Shown one piece after another: positions 1 to 8,483 of a DNA stretch of 15,241 bases; position 1 is the stretch's first letter; every line of letters starts with the position of its first letter. Below the pieces are notes generated by a model. That model ran no database searches. It had not been told where the DNA came from and worked only from the letters and a program-made list of their open reading frames with translations. The DNA comes from an uncultured Eubacterium sp. GTDB lineage: Bacteria; Bacillota; Clostridia; Lachnospirales; Lachnospiraceae. Both the position numbers and the translations under genes were made by a program. Where the stretch lies: the NCBI GenBank assembly GCA_910585745.1, contig CAJUFM010000067.1, positions 1 to 15,241 of the forward strand, read 5' to 3'.

Positions 1-2759
1 ATGATGTACATCACGGCAAATCCGTTTTTGATGATAGAATCCAGCTCATGATCCAGCCTTCCCTTCACCTGGGGCGGCAGGTCCTCTCCGTACATGCTCT
101 TTGCCTTGTTATAGCAGATATTTCTCAGGGTTTCATCCGAATTCGGAATCACTGGCGGACACTTGTCTGGATATACCGGTGAAATTTTCTCTATGCGGTC
201 TGCGATCCGATTCGTGTTTGTCACCACCACCTCATACGCCTTCTCTTCACCAAGATAAGCAAATTCCTCCAGCATCTCCTCCGTCGTGTGGAGATACAGG
301 GGAGGCTGGTCGTCTGCATCCTTCATCTTCTTGCCCGCAAAGATAATACGGCGGTACACCTCATCCTCTGGATCGAGAAAATGCACATCACATGTGGCCG
401 CCACCGGCTTCCCATACTTCTCTCCCAGTGCCACAATGCGCCGGTTCATCTCTCTAAGATCCTCTTCACTGTTAATATTTTCCACTCGTTCACTGTCGAT
501 CATAAACTGGTTATTTACCAGGGGCTGGATCTCCAGATAGTCATAAAAATCCACCAGTTCCTTGATCCGCTCTTCCGGCGCCTCATCCAAAAGAGCGCGG
601 TACAGCTCACCCGCCTCACAGGCGGAACCGATGATCAGTCCCTCCCTGTATTTGTTAAAGACACTTTTGGGAATTCTCGGACGCCGGTAAAAATAATTCA
701 GATGTCCCATGGACACCAGCCGGTACAAATTGACACGGCCCGTCTCATTTGCTGCCAGAATGATGGCATGAAAAGAAGGCTTTTTCTTCACGATTTCCGC
801 CGATCCCAGCGTAATCTCCGACAGCTTTGCTAGGTCATAAATCCCTTTTTCTGCGAACATTGCCACAAACTTCTCAAAAATCTCCGCCGTCGCCCCGGCA
901 TCATCTACCGCCCGGTGGTGATTTTCCAGAGAAATCTTCAACTTTTTTGCGATGTTGTCCAGTTTGTATTTTGCAAGCTCCGGAAACAGGACACGGGCAA
1001 GCCCCACAGTATCCAGCACCGTATAGTCGGTGTGGATGCCCTGCTCCCCTGCTTTTGCCTTGATAAAACTGTGGTCAAATCCCGCGTTGTGGGCCACCAG
1101 TACGCTGTCACCGATAAACTCCAGAAACTGGGGAAGGATCTCTTCGATATTTCCGGCATCCTTTACCATATCGTCAGTAATGGTGGTCAAGTCTGTGATC
1201 CGTTCCGGGATGTGGATCCCCGGGTTGACAAATGTGCTGTATCGCTCCGTGATCTTCCCGCCGCTGACCTTCACCGCCCCGATCTCAATAATGCGGTCCT
1301 TCACCGGGGAAAATCCGGTAGTCTCCAGGTCAAATACCACGAAATCCCCATCCAGCCTCTGTCCCTTCTCATTCTCTACCGCCAGGTCATTCAGATCATC
1401 CACCAGATAGGCTTCACAGCCATAGATCACCTTAAAATCATCCTCTTCGGAGAGTTTCAGCCCCTCCAGGGCGTGATTGGCATCAGGAAATGCCTGCACA
1501 ACGCCGTGATCGGTGATCGCTACCGCCCGGTGTCCCCAGGCATGGGCGCGGTTCACCAGCTGTTTTGCCTGGGTGATGCCATCCATGTCGCTCATCTGGG
1601 TGTGGGCATGGAGCTCCACCCTCTTCACCGGGGCATTGTCACTGCGCCCCACGTGAAAACTCTTGATCTCCTTCATTCCCATAATACCGCCGATACGGAT
1701 TTCCTTGTCATAGGAATCCAGGCTCGCCACTCCCTTTACCCGGACAAAATTTCCCTTTTTCACAAACTCAAAGAACTCGGTATCGATCACCTGCTCTTTT
1801 TTGATAAATACTTTACATACAATGGAATCGGTAAAATCCGTCAGGGAAAAGGTAACGATCAGTTTTTCACCTTTAATCTCCCGGCTCTCCACCTTCCGGA
1901 TCTGCCCGTCGATCACCACCTCGCCAATCTCGTCCTGGATCTCCCGGATGGGAATGATCGTTCCCTCACAGTTCTTTCCATAAAAAACTTCCGGATCATT
2001 TGCTGGTCTTCGGAATCCACCCTTCTGACGGCTCGTCCTGCCTCCGCTAGAACGTCTCTGTCTTTGGGACTGCCTTTCTTCTTTTTTTCCTTCGACAGAA
2101 GTAGTTTTTCTCCCCTTTTCTGCTCCCTGGCCAGCCACAGATCCCGCAGCCTTTTCTTCCCCCTGCCTGCCCACAGCTCCTGCAGCCTCTCCTGCCCTTT
2201 TCTCCTCACCAGAATTCAGCTTGACAAAATAGGTCTCTGGCTTCGTATCCTTTTTCCGCTCAAACTCCTTAAAATGAAACTCAACGGTAATCTCTCTGCC
2301 AAACCGCTGCAGGAACACAGATCGGATAAATTCTCTTACCCCGTCACAGCGCTGTCTCGTCAGAAAAGAATCCCCACAGGTTATGTACAGAGAATCTCCT
2401 TCCACCTCGAAAGGCTCGGCGCAGAATTCCAGCCCCTCTACCAGATCCCTCTCCCGGATCTCCGCCTTTAAGTCATCCTCGATCTGAGAGAGCAGCCCAT
2501 CAAGAGGCATGTCCCCCAGATCGGGGTAAGATACCTGGAGTCTGGGACGAAATCCCAGACGGCGGAATACTTGCTTATATAGTTCTTTTTCCATAATCTG
2601 TATTTTTTTATAGGACAAAAACTGGTGTCTCTTACAATAAATAAACACCAGTTTTTTAGTTTGGGATGCGCTGATCTTCTCTACCATCACATCCTCGTAT
2701 TCTCTTTTTATCCTATCGTTACAATTTAGTTTGGAAAAGGCGTGAAAAAAAAGCTCCAT
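1..2759 (-). CDS. polC: DNA polymerase III alpha subunit, Gram-positive PolC type (3' end beyond window)
   Basis: Replicative polymerase with built-in 3'-5' proofreading exonuclease. About 919 codons are present; the frame is open to the left edge, where it ends at FAVMYI near the start of the polymerase core, so roughly the last third is missing. Domains in order: family-like N-terminal region (1-180); charged Gly/Ala/Glu-rich linker (about 182-250); OB fold (about 253-335); PHP domain beginning at HAHTQMSD (about 382); exonuclease inserted in PHP with DLETTG (about 475), HNAGFD (about 556) and HHRAVDD (about 613); second half of PHP after about 640. I chose ATG 2759 because GGGAGG lies 8 nt upstream (2768-2773) and the N-terminal residues look like other clostridial PolC proteins. 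The next in-frame ATG with a normal downstream sequence, at 2594, has no ribosome site. The start is 4 nt after the ispG stop, so translation is probably coupled. The N-terminal coding region holds a perfect inverted repeat (separate entry). Confidence 0.96.
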   Translation of the reverse strand, partial: MELFFHAFSKLNCNDRIKREYEDVMVEKISASQTKKLVFIYCKRHQFLSYKKIQIMEKELYKQVFRRLGFRPRLQVSYPDLGDMPLDGLLSQIEDDLKAEIRERDLVEGLEFCAEPFEVEGDSLYITCGDSFLTRQRCDGVREFIRSVFLQRFGREITVEFHFKEFERKKDTKPETYFVKLNSGEEKRAGEAAGAVGRQGEEKAAGSVAGQGAEKGRKTTSVEGKKEERQSQRQRRSSGGRTSRQKGGFRRPANDPEVFYGKNCEGTIIPIREIQDEIGEVVIDGQIRKVESREIKGEKLIVTFSLTDFTDSIVCKVFIKKEQVIDTEFFEFVKKGNFVRVKGVASLDSYDKEIRIGGIMGMKEIKSFHVGRSDNAPVKRVELHAHTQMSDMDGITQAKQLVNRAHAWGHRAVAITDHGVVQAFPDANHALEGLKLSEEDDFKVIYGCEAYLVDDLNDLAVENEKGQRLDGDFVVFDLETTGFSPVKDRIIEIGAVKVSGGKITERYSTFVNPGIHIPERITDLTTITDDMVKDAGNIEEILPQFLEFIGDSVLVAHNAGFDHSFIKAKAGEQGIHTDYTVLDTVGLARVLFPELAKYKLDNIAKKLKISLENHHRAVDDAGATAEIFEKFVAMFAEKGIYDLAKLSEITLGSAEIVKKKPSFHAIILAANETGRVNLYRLVSMGHLNYFYRRPRIPKSVFNKYREGLIIGSACEAGELYRALLDEAPEERIKELVDFYDYLEIQPLVNNQFMIDSERVENINSEEDLREMNRRIVALGEKYGKPVAATCDVHFLDPEDEVYRRIIFAGKKMKDADDQPPLYLHTTEEMLEEFAYLGEEKAYEVVVTNTNRIADRIEKISPVYPDKCPPVIPNSDETLRNICYNKAKSMYGEDLPPQVKGRLDHELDSIIKNGFAVMYI
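2115..2186 (-). repeat. 36-bp tandem duplication in the PolC linker
   Basis: Two adjacent 36-nt units (2186-2151 and 2150-2115 on the minus strand) agree at 28 of 36 positions by hand alignment. They are in frame and encode AAGAVGRQGEEK and AAGSVAGQGAEK, residues about 192-203 and 204-215 of PolC. They lie in the low-complexity linker between the N-terminal region and the OB fold, where length change is probably tolerated. Confidence 0.8.
2617..2656. repeat. Perfect 12-bp inverted repeat, terminator-like, inside polC
   Basis: Arms AAAAACTGGTGT and ACACCAGTTTTT on the minus strand (plus positions 2617-2628 and 2645-2656) pair perfectly around a 16-nt loop. The RNA hairpin would have an A-rich foot on one side and a run of U on the other, in both directions: five T on the minus strand and six T on the plus strand. 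It looks like a bidirectional intrinsic terminator, but it lies 104-143 nt inside the polC reading frame as I start it. It may be a translation-sensitive attenuator for polC, a leftover terminator of an ispG-ending transcript, or chance. Confidence 0.55.
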
Positions 2760-2763
2760 CTCA

Positions 2764-3825
2764 TCAACCTCCCGCTTTATCCCAGTTCTCCAGCTCCTGC
2801 CTCAACACTGCCAGGAGTTCACTCTCCGGCACTTTCTTTATGATCTCGCCCTTTTTGATCAGAAGACCCTCTCCTATCCCGCCGGCGATGCCGATATCTG
2901 CTTCTTTCGCCTCGCCGGGACCATTGACTACGCAACCCATCACCGCAACTTTGATATCCAGGTCAAACTCCTGCACCATTTGTTCTACACTTGTAGCGAG
3001 ACTGATCAGATCGATCTGGGTTCTTCCGCAGGTAGGACAGGACACCACACTGATGCCCCCCTTCTTCAGTCCCAAAGCCTTAAGAATGATATTTGCCGCG
3101 TGAATCTCTTCCACCGGATCCCCGGTCAAAGAGACACGGATGGTGTCGCCGATGCCCTGATACAATATATTGCCCAGGCCCACAGCGGATTTCAGACCGC
3201 CGGAAAAGACCGTTCCCGATTCTGTGATCCCTACATGCAGCGGATAATCTGTGCGGTCAGCAAGGATCTCATGGGCGTGAATACAGTTCATCACATCCGA
3301 AGACTTAATGCTGATCACCACGTTCTCATATCCCATTTCCTCTATGATGTGTACTTTGTCCAGGGCACTTTCCACCAGTGCCTCCGGTGTCACACCACCA
3401 TACTTCTCCAACAATGGCTTTTCCAGCGAGCCGCTGTTGACCCCCACCCGGATGGGAATATTTTTCTCCCGGCACTTGTCTACCACTGCACGTATCCGGT
3501 CTTCACTGCCTATATTGCCTGGATTGATCCGGATCTTGTCAGCACCGTTCTCCACCGCCGCGATGGCAAGCCTGTAATCAAAATGAATGTCCGCCACCAG
3601 CGGTATCGTAATCTGTTTTTTGATCTCAGAAACCGCCTTGGCCGCCTCCATCGTCGGCACAGCTACCCGGACAATATCACAACCCGCCTGGGTCAGCTTC
3701 TGGATCTGCTCCACGGTATCTTCCACATGCTCGGTCTTTGTATTTGTCATGGACTGAACGGCAATGGGATGACCAGCTCCGATCTTTACACCGCCGATGG
3801 ATATTTCACGTGTCTTATCTCGCAT
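2764..3825 (-). CDS. ispG: 4-hydroxy-3-methylbut-2-enyl diphosphate synthase IspG (GcpE)
   Basis: Cytoplasmic iron-sulphur enzyme of the MEP isoprenoid pathway; it reductively converts 2-C-methyl-D-erythritol 2,4-cyclodiphosphate to HMBPP. The 353-residue length fits the short bacterial form. Visible family marks are an N-terminal TIM barrel with PIAVQSMTNTKT, VADIHFDYRLA and KIRINPGNIG, then the cluster-binding domain with CPTCGRTQ (Cys about 263 and 266) and GCVVNGPGEA (Cys about 298, Glu about 305), which supplies the three Cys and one Glu ligands of the 4Fe-4S centre. I start at ATG 3825 because GGAG is 6 nt upstream and the MRDKT beginning is family-like. ATG 3837 is in frame 4 codons earlier but lacks a ribosome site. 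It follows rseP after about 38 nt and ends 4 nt before polC. Confidence 0.97.
   Translation of the reverse strand: MRDKTREISIGGVKIGAGHPIAVQSMTNTKTEHVEDTVEQIQKLTQAGCDIVRVAVPTMEAAKAVSEIKKQITIPLVADIHFDYRLAIAAVENGADKIRINPGNIGSEDRIRAVVDKCREKNIPIRVGVNSGSLEKPLLEKYGGVTPEALVESALDKVHIIEEMGYENVVISIKSSDVMNCIHAHEILADRTDYPLHVGITESGTVFSGGLKSAVGLGNILYQGIGDTIRVSLTGDPVEEIHAANIILKALGLKKGGISVVSCPTCGRTQIDLISLATSVEQMVQEFDLDIKVAVMGCVVNGPGEAKEADIGIAGGIGEGLLIKKGEIIKKVPESELLAVLRQELENWDKAGG
2768..2773 (-). promoter_or_regulatory. Ribosome binding site that fixes the polC start
   Basis: GGGAGG on the minus strand, 8 nt before ATG 2759, lies within the last codons and stop of ispG. It supports the long form of PolC over a start at 2594, which is preceded only by A-rich sequence. 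Confidence 0.75.
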
Positions 3826-3863
3826 TTCATTCTCCATTTTCTATTTCGAAATAAACTAAACCA

Positions 3864-4994
3864 TTAATGAGGGAACAGTTTAATGATATCATTGGCAAGG
3901 ATCACCACCATAAGCCCCATCAGAATGACAAAACCTCCCACATTGACATAATTCTCAAATTTTTCTGGCAATGGCTTCCTGCGGATCGCCTCTATAATTA
4001 AAAATAACAGTCTTCCGCCGTCCAGCGCTGGAATCGGAAGCAGGTTCATCACACCGAGATTGGCTGTCAGCAGGATTCCCATAATGAGGATGTTGCACAT
4101 CACAAGCCCAATGCCTCCCGGCATACTGTCACTCACCACATCTCCTACCACCTGGACGATGCCCACAGGTCCCGACACCTCTTTGGCGCTGACTTTTCCA
4201 GAAAACATTTGCCCCAGGCTCTCTATGGTGGTAAAGATCCAGAACTTCACCTCATAGGCAGAGTACTTGATATTCTCCCAGACACCCGCTTTTGTCCTGT
4301 CAATATTATAGGAAAAGCCCAGACGATAAACATCTTTTCCCTTTTCGTCTTTTACCAGCCTGGGGGTTACGGATTTCGTGATCTCCTGACCGTCTCTCTC
4401 CACCGTCAGCTCAATGGGCTGATCTGACAGGGGGTGGAACTGGATATAATTCTTAAGTTCCCGGTTCACCACAATGTGCCTGCCATTGATCTCCGTCACC
4501 CGGTCGCCATCCTGAAATCCCTGCTCTGCCAGCGGCATTCCCGGACTGACTCTCGTCAGAAAGGGCTCGTCATAGCCCGCAAAACCGATCAAAAACAGCG
4601 ATAAGACAAAAGCCAGAATAAAGTTAAAAAATGGTCCTGCAAAGATCACAGACATCCTTGCCCAGACTCCTTTTTTGCCAAAAGCCCGGTCATCCTCTAT
4701 ATTTTCCATCTCTCCCAGCATCATGCAGGAACCGCCAAAGGGAAGGATCTTCCAGGAATAAAGAGTGTGGTCCTCAAACTCTTTATGTTCTTCAAAATAT
4801 CTGCTGGAACCAAAAAATTTTACCCTGTGCCCTTCTTCCGTCTTAGCATAGGATATGATCCTTGGTCCCATTCCCAGGGAAAATTCGATCACGCCGATGG
4901 CATTCGCCTTTGCCAGCAAAAAATGCCCCAGTTCGTGAAAAAGTATGATCACACTAAATAATACAATGGCGATCAAAATATTTACAGCACTCAT
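3864..4994 (-). CDS. rseP: RIP metalloprotease RseP (site-2 protease)
   Basis: Membrane zinc protease that cleaves substrates within the bilayer, typically anti-sigma factors or remnant signal peptides. 376 residues. The first membrane segment carries the zinc motif HELGHF (His20, Glu21, His24). A PDZ domain follows in the middle (about 160-230, including the GDRVTEING stretch). Near the C-terminus is the second active-site motif NLLPIPALDGG (Asp about 325), flanked by membrane segments, as in the RseP/SpoIVFB superfamily. ATG 4994 is preferred, with GGAGG 5 nt before it; an in-frame ATG lies 4 codons upstream at 5006. It sits between dxr and ispG, the usual clostridial order. I cannot tell its substrate; no anti-sigma factor is in the window. 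Confidence 0.96.
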   Translation of the reverse strand: MSAVNILIAIVLFSVIILFHELGHFLLAKANAIGVIEFSLGMGPRIISYAKTEEGHRVKFFGSSRYFEEHKEFEDHTLYSWKILPFGGSCMMLGEMENIEDDRAFGKKGVWARMSVIFAGPFFNFILAFVLSLFLIGFAGYDEPFLTRVSPGMPLAEQGFQDGDRVTEINGRHIVVNRELKNYIQFHPLSDQPIELTVERDGQEITKSVTPRLVKDEKGKDVYRLGFSYNIDRTKAGVWENIKYSAYEVKFWIFTTIESLGQMFSGKVSAKEVSGPVGIVQVVGDVVSDSMPGGIGLVMCNILIMGILLTANLGVMNLLPIPALDGGRLLFLIIEAIRRKPLPEKFENYVNVGGFVILMGLMVVILANDIIKLFPH

Positions 4995-5067
4995 GTTTTC
5001 CTCCATTCTGCCAAATTGTGCATCTGGTCTCTATTACTTAATATACTCCAAAGCCCTGCACCAATGA

Positions 5068-6240
5068 CTAAACATAACATTTTTCCAGTATGGAATAGGT
5101 CTCTTTCTCTATTTCAAGTATATCATCCAAAGATGGATTTTTTATGAACGAATGTTGTTCCATAGCATATTCGATCATCCGGTATATATCGGTAAATCCA
5201 ATTTCTTTATTTAAAAATTTTGCCACGGCAAATTCATTGGCAGCATTCATCACCGTCGTCATGCTCCCCCCTGTCTCGAAGGATCTCTTTGCCAGGTCGA
5301 GCCCCTTTAATACCTTTGTATTCGGCTCCTCAAAGTGTATGGACTTTAATTTTTCAAAATTCAGACGTTCCCCGCTTAGCTGCGGACGTTTAGGATACAT
5401 CAGCGCATACTGGATCGGCAGACGCATATCCGGAGTTCCCAGCTGTGCCATTACGGCGCCATCACGGAATCCTACCATGGAATGTATGATACTTTTCGGT
5501 TGCACCAGTACGTGAACCTGATCCAACCCCACATGAAAGAGCCAGCAGGCCTCGATGATCTCCAGCCCCTTATTGATCATCGTAGCAGAATCAATGGTGA
5601 TCTTTTTACCCATGGACCAGTTGGGATGTGCAAGCGCCTGCTCCACTGTCACCCTCTCTAGTTCCTCTTTTGTACTATGCCGGAAAGGACCACCAGAAGC
5701 CGTCAGAAAAATCTCTTCAATCTCCTCACAGGAACCACTCTGCAGGCATTGGAAGATCGCAGAATGCTCGCTGTCCACAGGAAGCAGCGACACACCGTAC
5801 TCCTGTGCCAGCGGTATGATCAGGTGTCCGGCTGTCACCAGGGTTTCCTTATTGGCAAGGGCGATATCCTTTCCTTTACGGATCGCTTCCATTACCGGGC
5901 GCAGTCCGATCATTCCCACCATCGCTGCCACGACCATATCTGTCTCTGGCAGGGACGCACATGCCACAAAACCATCCATGCCATAGAGGATCTCCGGAAG
6001 CTGCATCTCTTTTGCCGCCAGATGCTCCTGGAGTTTATGCTTTAATTGCTCTGCTCCCTCTTCGCTTTTTACGGCGGCTATCTTCGGCTGATACCGGAGG
6101 ATCTGTTCTGCAAACAGCGCAATATTATCTCCCGCTGTCATTGCTTCCACAGAGAGCGTTTCTTTGTTATTGTCCACTACCTGTAATGTCTGGGTTCCGA
6201 TAGAACCAGTGGACCCCAGAATACATAACTTTCTGTTCAT
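5068..6240 (-). CDS. dxr: 1-deoxy-D-xylulose 5-phosphate reductoisomerase
   Basis: First committed enzyme of the MEP pathway: NADPH-dependent rearrangement and reduction of DXP to 2-C-methyl-D-erythritol 4-phosphate; the target of fosmidomycin. 390 residues, normal for the family. Visible motifs: NADPH-binding GSTGSIG (9-15), LANKETLV (128-135), metal-binding PVDSEHSA (154-161; Asp156, Glu158), the ASGGPFR active-site loop (181-187), and HPNWSMGKKITIDSATMINKG (from 205) with Asn223, Lys224 and Glu227 nearby. Start ATG 6240 follows GGAGAAG. A 5-codon out-of-frame mini-ORF (ATG 6254) ends in a TGA that overlaps the dxr ATG. It is 54 nt after cdsA and 73 nt before rseP; I see no terminator or clear promoter in either gap. 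Confidence 0.97.
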   Translation of the reverse strand: MNRKLCILGSTGSIGTQTLQVVDNNKETLSVEAMTAGDNIALFAEQILRYQPKIAAVKSEEGAEQLKHKLQEHLAAKEMQLPEILYGMDGFVACASLPETDMVVAAMVGMIGLRPVMEAIRKGKDIALANKETLVTAGHLIIPLAQEYGVSLLPVDSEHSAIFQCLQSGSCEEIEEIFLTASGGPFRHSTKEELERVTVEQALAHPNWSMGKKITIDSATMINKGLEIIEACWLFHVGLDQVHVLVQPKSIIHSMVGFRDGAVMAQLGTPDMRLPIQYALMYPKRPQLSGERLNFEKLKSIHFEEPNTKVLKGLDLAKRSFETGGSMTTVMNAANEFAVAKFLNKEIGFTDIYRMIEYAMEQHSFIKNPSLDDILEIEKETYSILEKCYV

Positions 6241-6294
6241 ATCTTCTTCTCCATTCCACAGAAGAGTTTTTCTATATTGCTAAATAGCACCTGG

Positions 6295-7107
6295 CTACCC
6301 CTTTATGAGCCACAACGATACATAATACACCACCGGCGCCACAAATAGTATACTATCAAAACGATCCAGGATACCACCGTGTCCTGGGATCAGATTGCTG
6401 TAATCCTTAATGCCAAAATTGCGTTTCACCGCCGAAGCCGCCAGATCCCCGATCTGGGATACCACAGAGCCCGCTGCACCGAGACAGGCAAAGAGTACAT
6501 GAATATTCACATGAGACGACGCAGCCAGTATCTCTTTCGGGATAACAAAAGAATAGACCAGAGCCAGTAATGCCGCTCCGATCACTCCGCCAACACAGCC
6601 TTCTATCGTCTTTTTCGGACTCAGTTCGGAAAAATGATGTTTTCCCATGAGCATTCCCGTCAAATATGCAAAGGTATCTGAACCAGAGGCACTGATCAGT
6701 ATCAGCCAGACCAGCCAGTTCCCTCCCGGAAGGGCTCTCGTCTGATACACATAGGATATCAGCACACCCACATACAGCACACTAAAAAGACAGATTCCCA
6801 TATTGTGGATATGATATTTGGGATATCCCAGTACATAAATGGACAACAGCAGCAGGATCACCAGAACCAGCCACATCTCCAACACAGAAGTCCGCTGCCA
6901 GAACAGCAGCAGATAAAAACCAATGACCGAGACATAACACATATATCCCGGCACTGTATTATTCATATGATCCACCTTTAAAAATTCATAGGTTCCGGCA
7001 AGGGCAGTCACGACACTCACCATAAGCAGAAAAGTTCCACCCCCTACCAGGGCAACCACTGCAAATGCCAGCAGAACCACCGCACTCATAAATCGTTTGG
7101 CAAACAT
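6295..7107 (-). CDS. cdsA: Phosphatidate cytidylyltransferase (CDP-diglyceride synthase)
   Basis: Integral membrane enzyme that makes CDP-diacylglycerol from phosphatidate and CTP, the branch point for phosphatidylglycerol and other phospholipids. 270 residues with about eight hydrophobic segments. The CdsA signature is complete near the C-terminus: SAVKRNFGIKDYSN followed by LIPGHGGILDRFDS (about 220-247), preceded by SGSDTFAYLTG and the SPKKTIEG loop. I use ATG 7107, which has GGAG 6 nt upstream; ATG 7119 is in frame 4 codons earlier. It lies 33 nt after uppS, a near-universal bacterial neighbour pair. Confidence 0.96.
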   Translation of the reverse strand: MFAKRFMSAVVLLAFAVVALVGGGTFLLMVSVVTALAGTYEFLKVDHMNNTVPGYMCYVSVIGFYLLLFWQRTSVLEMWLVLVILLLLSIYVLGYPKYHIHNMGICLFSVLYVGVLISYVYQTRALPGGNWLVWLILISASGSDTFAYLTGMLMGKHHFSELSPKKTIEGCVGGVIGAALLALVYSFVIPKEILAASSHVNIHVLFACLGAAGSVVSQIGDLAASAVKRNFGIKDYSNLIPGHGGILDRFDSILFVAPVVYYVSLWLIKG

Positions 7108-7140
7108 AAAAAACTCCATTTCGCACTTTTTATATACAGA

Positions 7141-7854
7141 TCAGACACCGCCGAATCTCCGGTCCCGTTTGTTATAATATTCAATCGCTTTCTGCAGCTC
7201 CTTTTTATTAAAGTCCGGCCACAGAACATCGGTAAAATAAAACTCGGTATAGGCCAGCTGCCAGAGAAGAAAATTTGAAAGTCTCTCCTCTCCACTGGTA
7301 CGTATGAGAAGATCCGGATCCGGAATCCCTTTGGTATCCAGGCAATCACTGAAATGTTCTTCGTCGATCTCCTCCAGAGTCATCCTTCCCTCGGAAACAT
7401 CCTCTGCCATCCTCCGCACTGCCCTCAACATCTCATCCCGGCTGCCATAATTCAGCGCCACCTGAAAATGAAGTCCGGTATTGTTTTTAGACACTTCCTC
7501 CAGTTCAACAATGCTCGCTTTCAGATCTTCATCCAGAGGAGAGATATCTCCCAGAACCCGGACACACATATTGTTTTTCGTGCTCCGCTTGATGCAGTCC
7601 TTCAAATACTGTCTCAAAAGCTTCATCAAAGCGTTCACCTCATCCTGGGGCCGCTTCCAGTTCTCCGTGGAAAAAGCATATACCGTGAGATAACGGATGC
7701 CTAGATTCCAGGCATCCTCGCAAATCTGCTCTACCGTTTTGCTTCCCGCAACATGTCCGGCCTTTCTTGGCAGAAAACGTTTTTTTGCCCATCTGCCATT
7801 GCCATCTAGAATGATCGCCACATGCTCCGGTATCTGATATTTATTATCTTCCAT
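7141..7854 (-). CDS. uppS: Undecaprenyl diphosphate synthase (cis-prenyltransferase)
   Basis: Condenses isopentenyl diphosphate onto farnesyl diphosphate to give C55 undecaprenyl diphosphate, the lipid carrier for peptidoglycan and wall polymers. 237 residues. Family motifs: HVAIILDGNGRWA (catalytic Asp17), YAFSTENWKRP, NYGSRDEML, and the C-terminal PDPDLLIRTSGEERLSNFLLWQ and WPDF. ATG 7854 is preferred, with GGAG just upstream; an in-frame ATG is at 7866. The gap to frr is small (56 nt) and without a terminator. It uses the isoprenoids supplied by the MEP enzymes encoded further down the same cluster. Confidence 0.97.
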   Translation of the reverse strand: MEDNKYQIPEHVAIILDGNGRWAKKRFLPRKAGHVAGSKTVEQICEDAWNLGIRYLTVYAFSTENWKRPQDEVNALMKLLRQYLKDCIKRSTKNNMCVRVLGDISPLDEDLKASIVELEEVSKNNTGLHFQVALNYGSRDEMLRAVRRMAEDVSEGRMTLEEIDEEHFSDCLDTKGIPDPDLLIRTSGEERLSNFLLWQLAYTEFYFTDVLWPDFNKKELQKAIEYYNKRDRRFGGV

Positions 7855-7910
7855 TTTTCTCTCCATTATTATGCGCTATGTGACTTCCCGCTTTACCGTA
7901 TAAATAATGG

Positions 7911-8465
7911 TTATACAGTCATAACTTCTGTGGATTTTGTTTCCACTGCCTCATCTACCTTTGCGATAAACTTATCGGTAAGTTTCTGAATACGGTCTTC
8001 CAGCTGCTTTTGCTCATCATCTGAAATCTCATTTGCCTTATTCTGTTTCTTCACCGCATCGTTGGCATCACGACGGATATTGCGCACAGCAATCTTGGCA
8101 TTTTCACCTTTTTTCTTAACATCCTTCACCAGCTCCTTACGGCGGTCTTCCGTCAGTTCTGGAAATACCAGGCGGATCATCTTACCGTCATTGGCAGGTG
8201 TCAGGCCGAGATCGGAGGCAATGATAGCGCGTTCGATCTCCTTGATCAGACTGGACTCCCATGGCTGGATCTGGATCATTCTCGCCTCTGGCACAGAAAT
8301 ATTTGCCACACTCTGCAGCGGAGAAGGTGTTCCATAATAATCCACCTGAATCTTATCCAAAATATGAGGATTGGCGCGTCCGGCACGGATCGACACGTAT
8401 TCCTCCTGCAGATTTGACAATGTTTTATCCATTTTATCTTCATACATCTTAATATCAAATTCCAT
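7911..8465 (-). CDS. frr: Ribosome recycling factor
   Basis: Splits post-termination ribosomes together with EF-G. 184 residues, within one residue of the usual length. The sequence has the expected two-domain pattern: a helical start (MEFDIKMYEDKMDKTL), the RAGRANPHILDKI segment, the beta domain with YYGTPSPLQSVANISVPEAR and IQPWE, and the helical end with LTEDRRKELVK and VRNIRRDAND. Its ATG is 18 nt after the pyrH stop. The ribosome site GGAGGGG is part of an ATGGAG motif whose ATG (8481) opens an 8-codon out-of-frame mini-ORF running into frr. Confidence 0.98.
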   Translation of the reverse strand: MEFDIKMYEDKMDKTLSNLQEEYVSIRAGRANPHILDKIQVDYYGTPSPLQSVANISVPEARMIQIQPWESSLIKEIERAIIASDLGLTPANDGKMIRLVFPELTEDRRKELVKDVKKKGENAKIAVRNIRRDANDAVKKQNKANEISDDEQKQLEDRIQKLTDKFIAKVDEAVETKSTEVMTV

Positions 8466-8483
8466 CTCTATTCCCCTCCATGA

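Noticed and set aside
1913..2209. 98-codon minus-strand frame overlapping the PolC linker
   Set aside because: It is another reading frame of the purine-rich, repetitive linker; length comes from composition, and the PolC frame continues through without a break.
915..2471. 518-codon open frame on the plus strand
   Set aside because: It is fully antisense to polC, whose domain motifs are unmistakable on the minus strand; the plus-strand translation shows no domain pattern and no good ribosome site.
2592..2594. PolC start at ATG 2594, leaving the inverted repeat as an intergenic terminator
   Set aside because: No ribosome site precedes it, and the upstream in-frame residues resemble the PolC N-terminus and follow a good GGGAGG site; kept only as a possibility.
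2980..3867. 295-codon open frame on the plus strand
   Set aside because: Antisense to ispG, whose cluster-binding Cys motifs and barrel motifs are intact; no recognisable protein features.
7898..7916. GTATAA/TTATAC inverted repeat at the frr stop
   Set aside because: Six weak A/T-rich pairs with no T run; too unstable for a terminator and easily a chance match.
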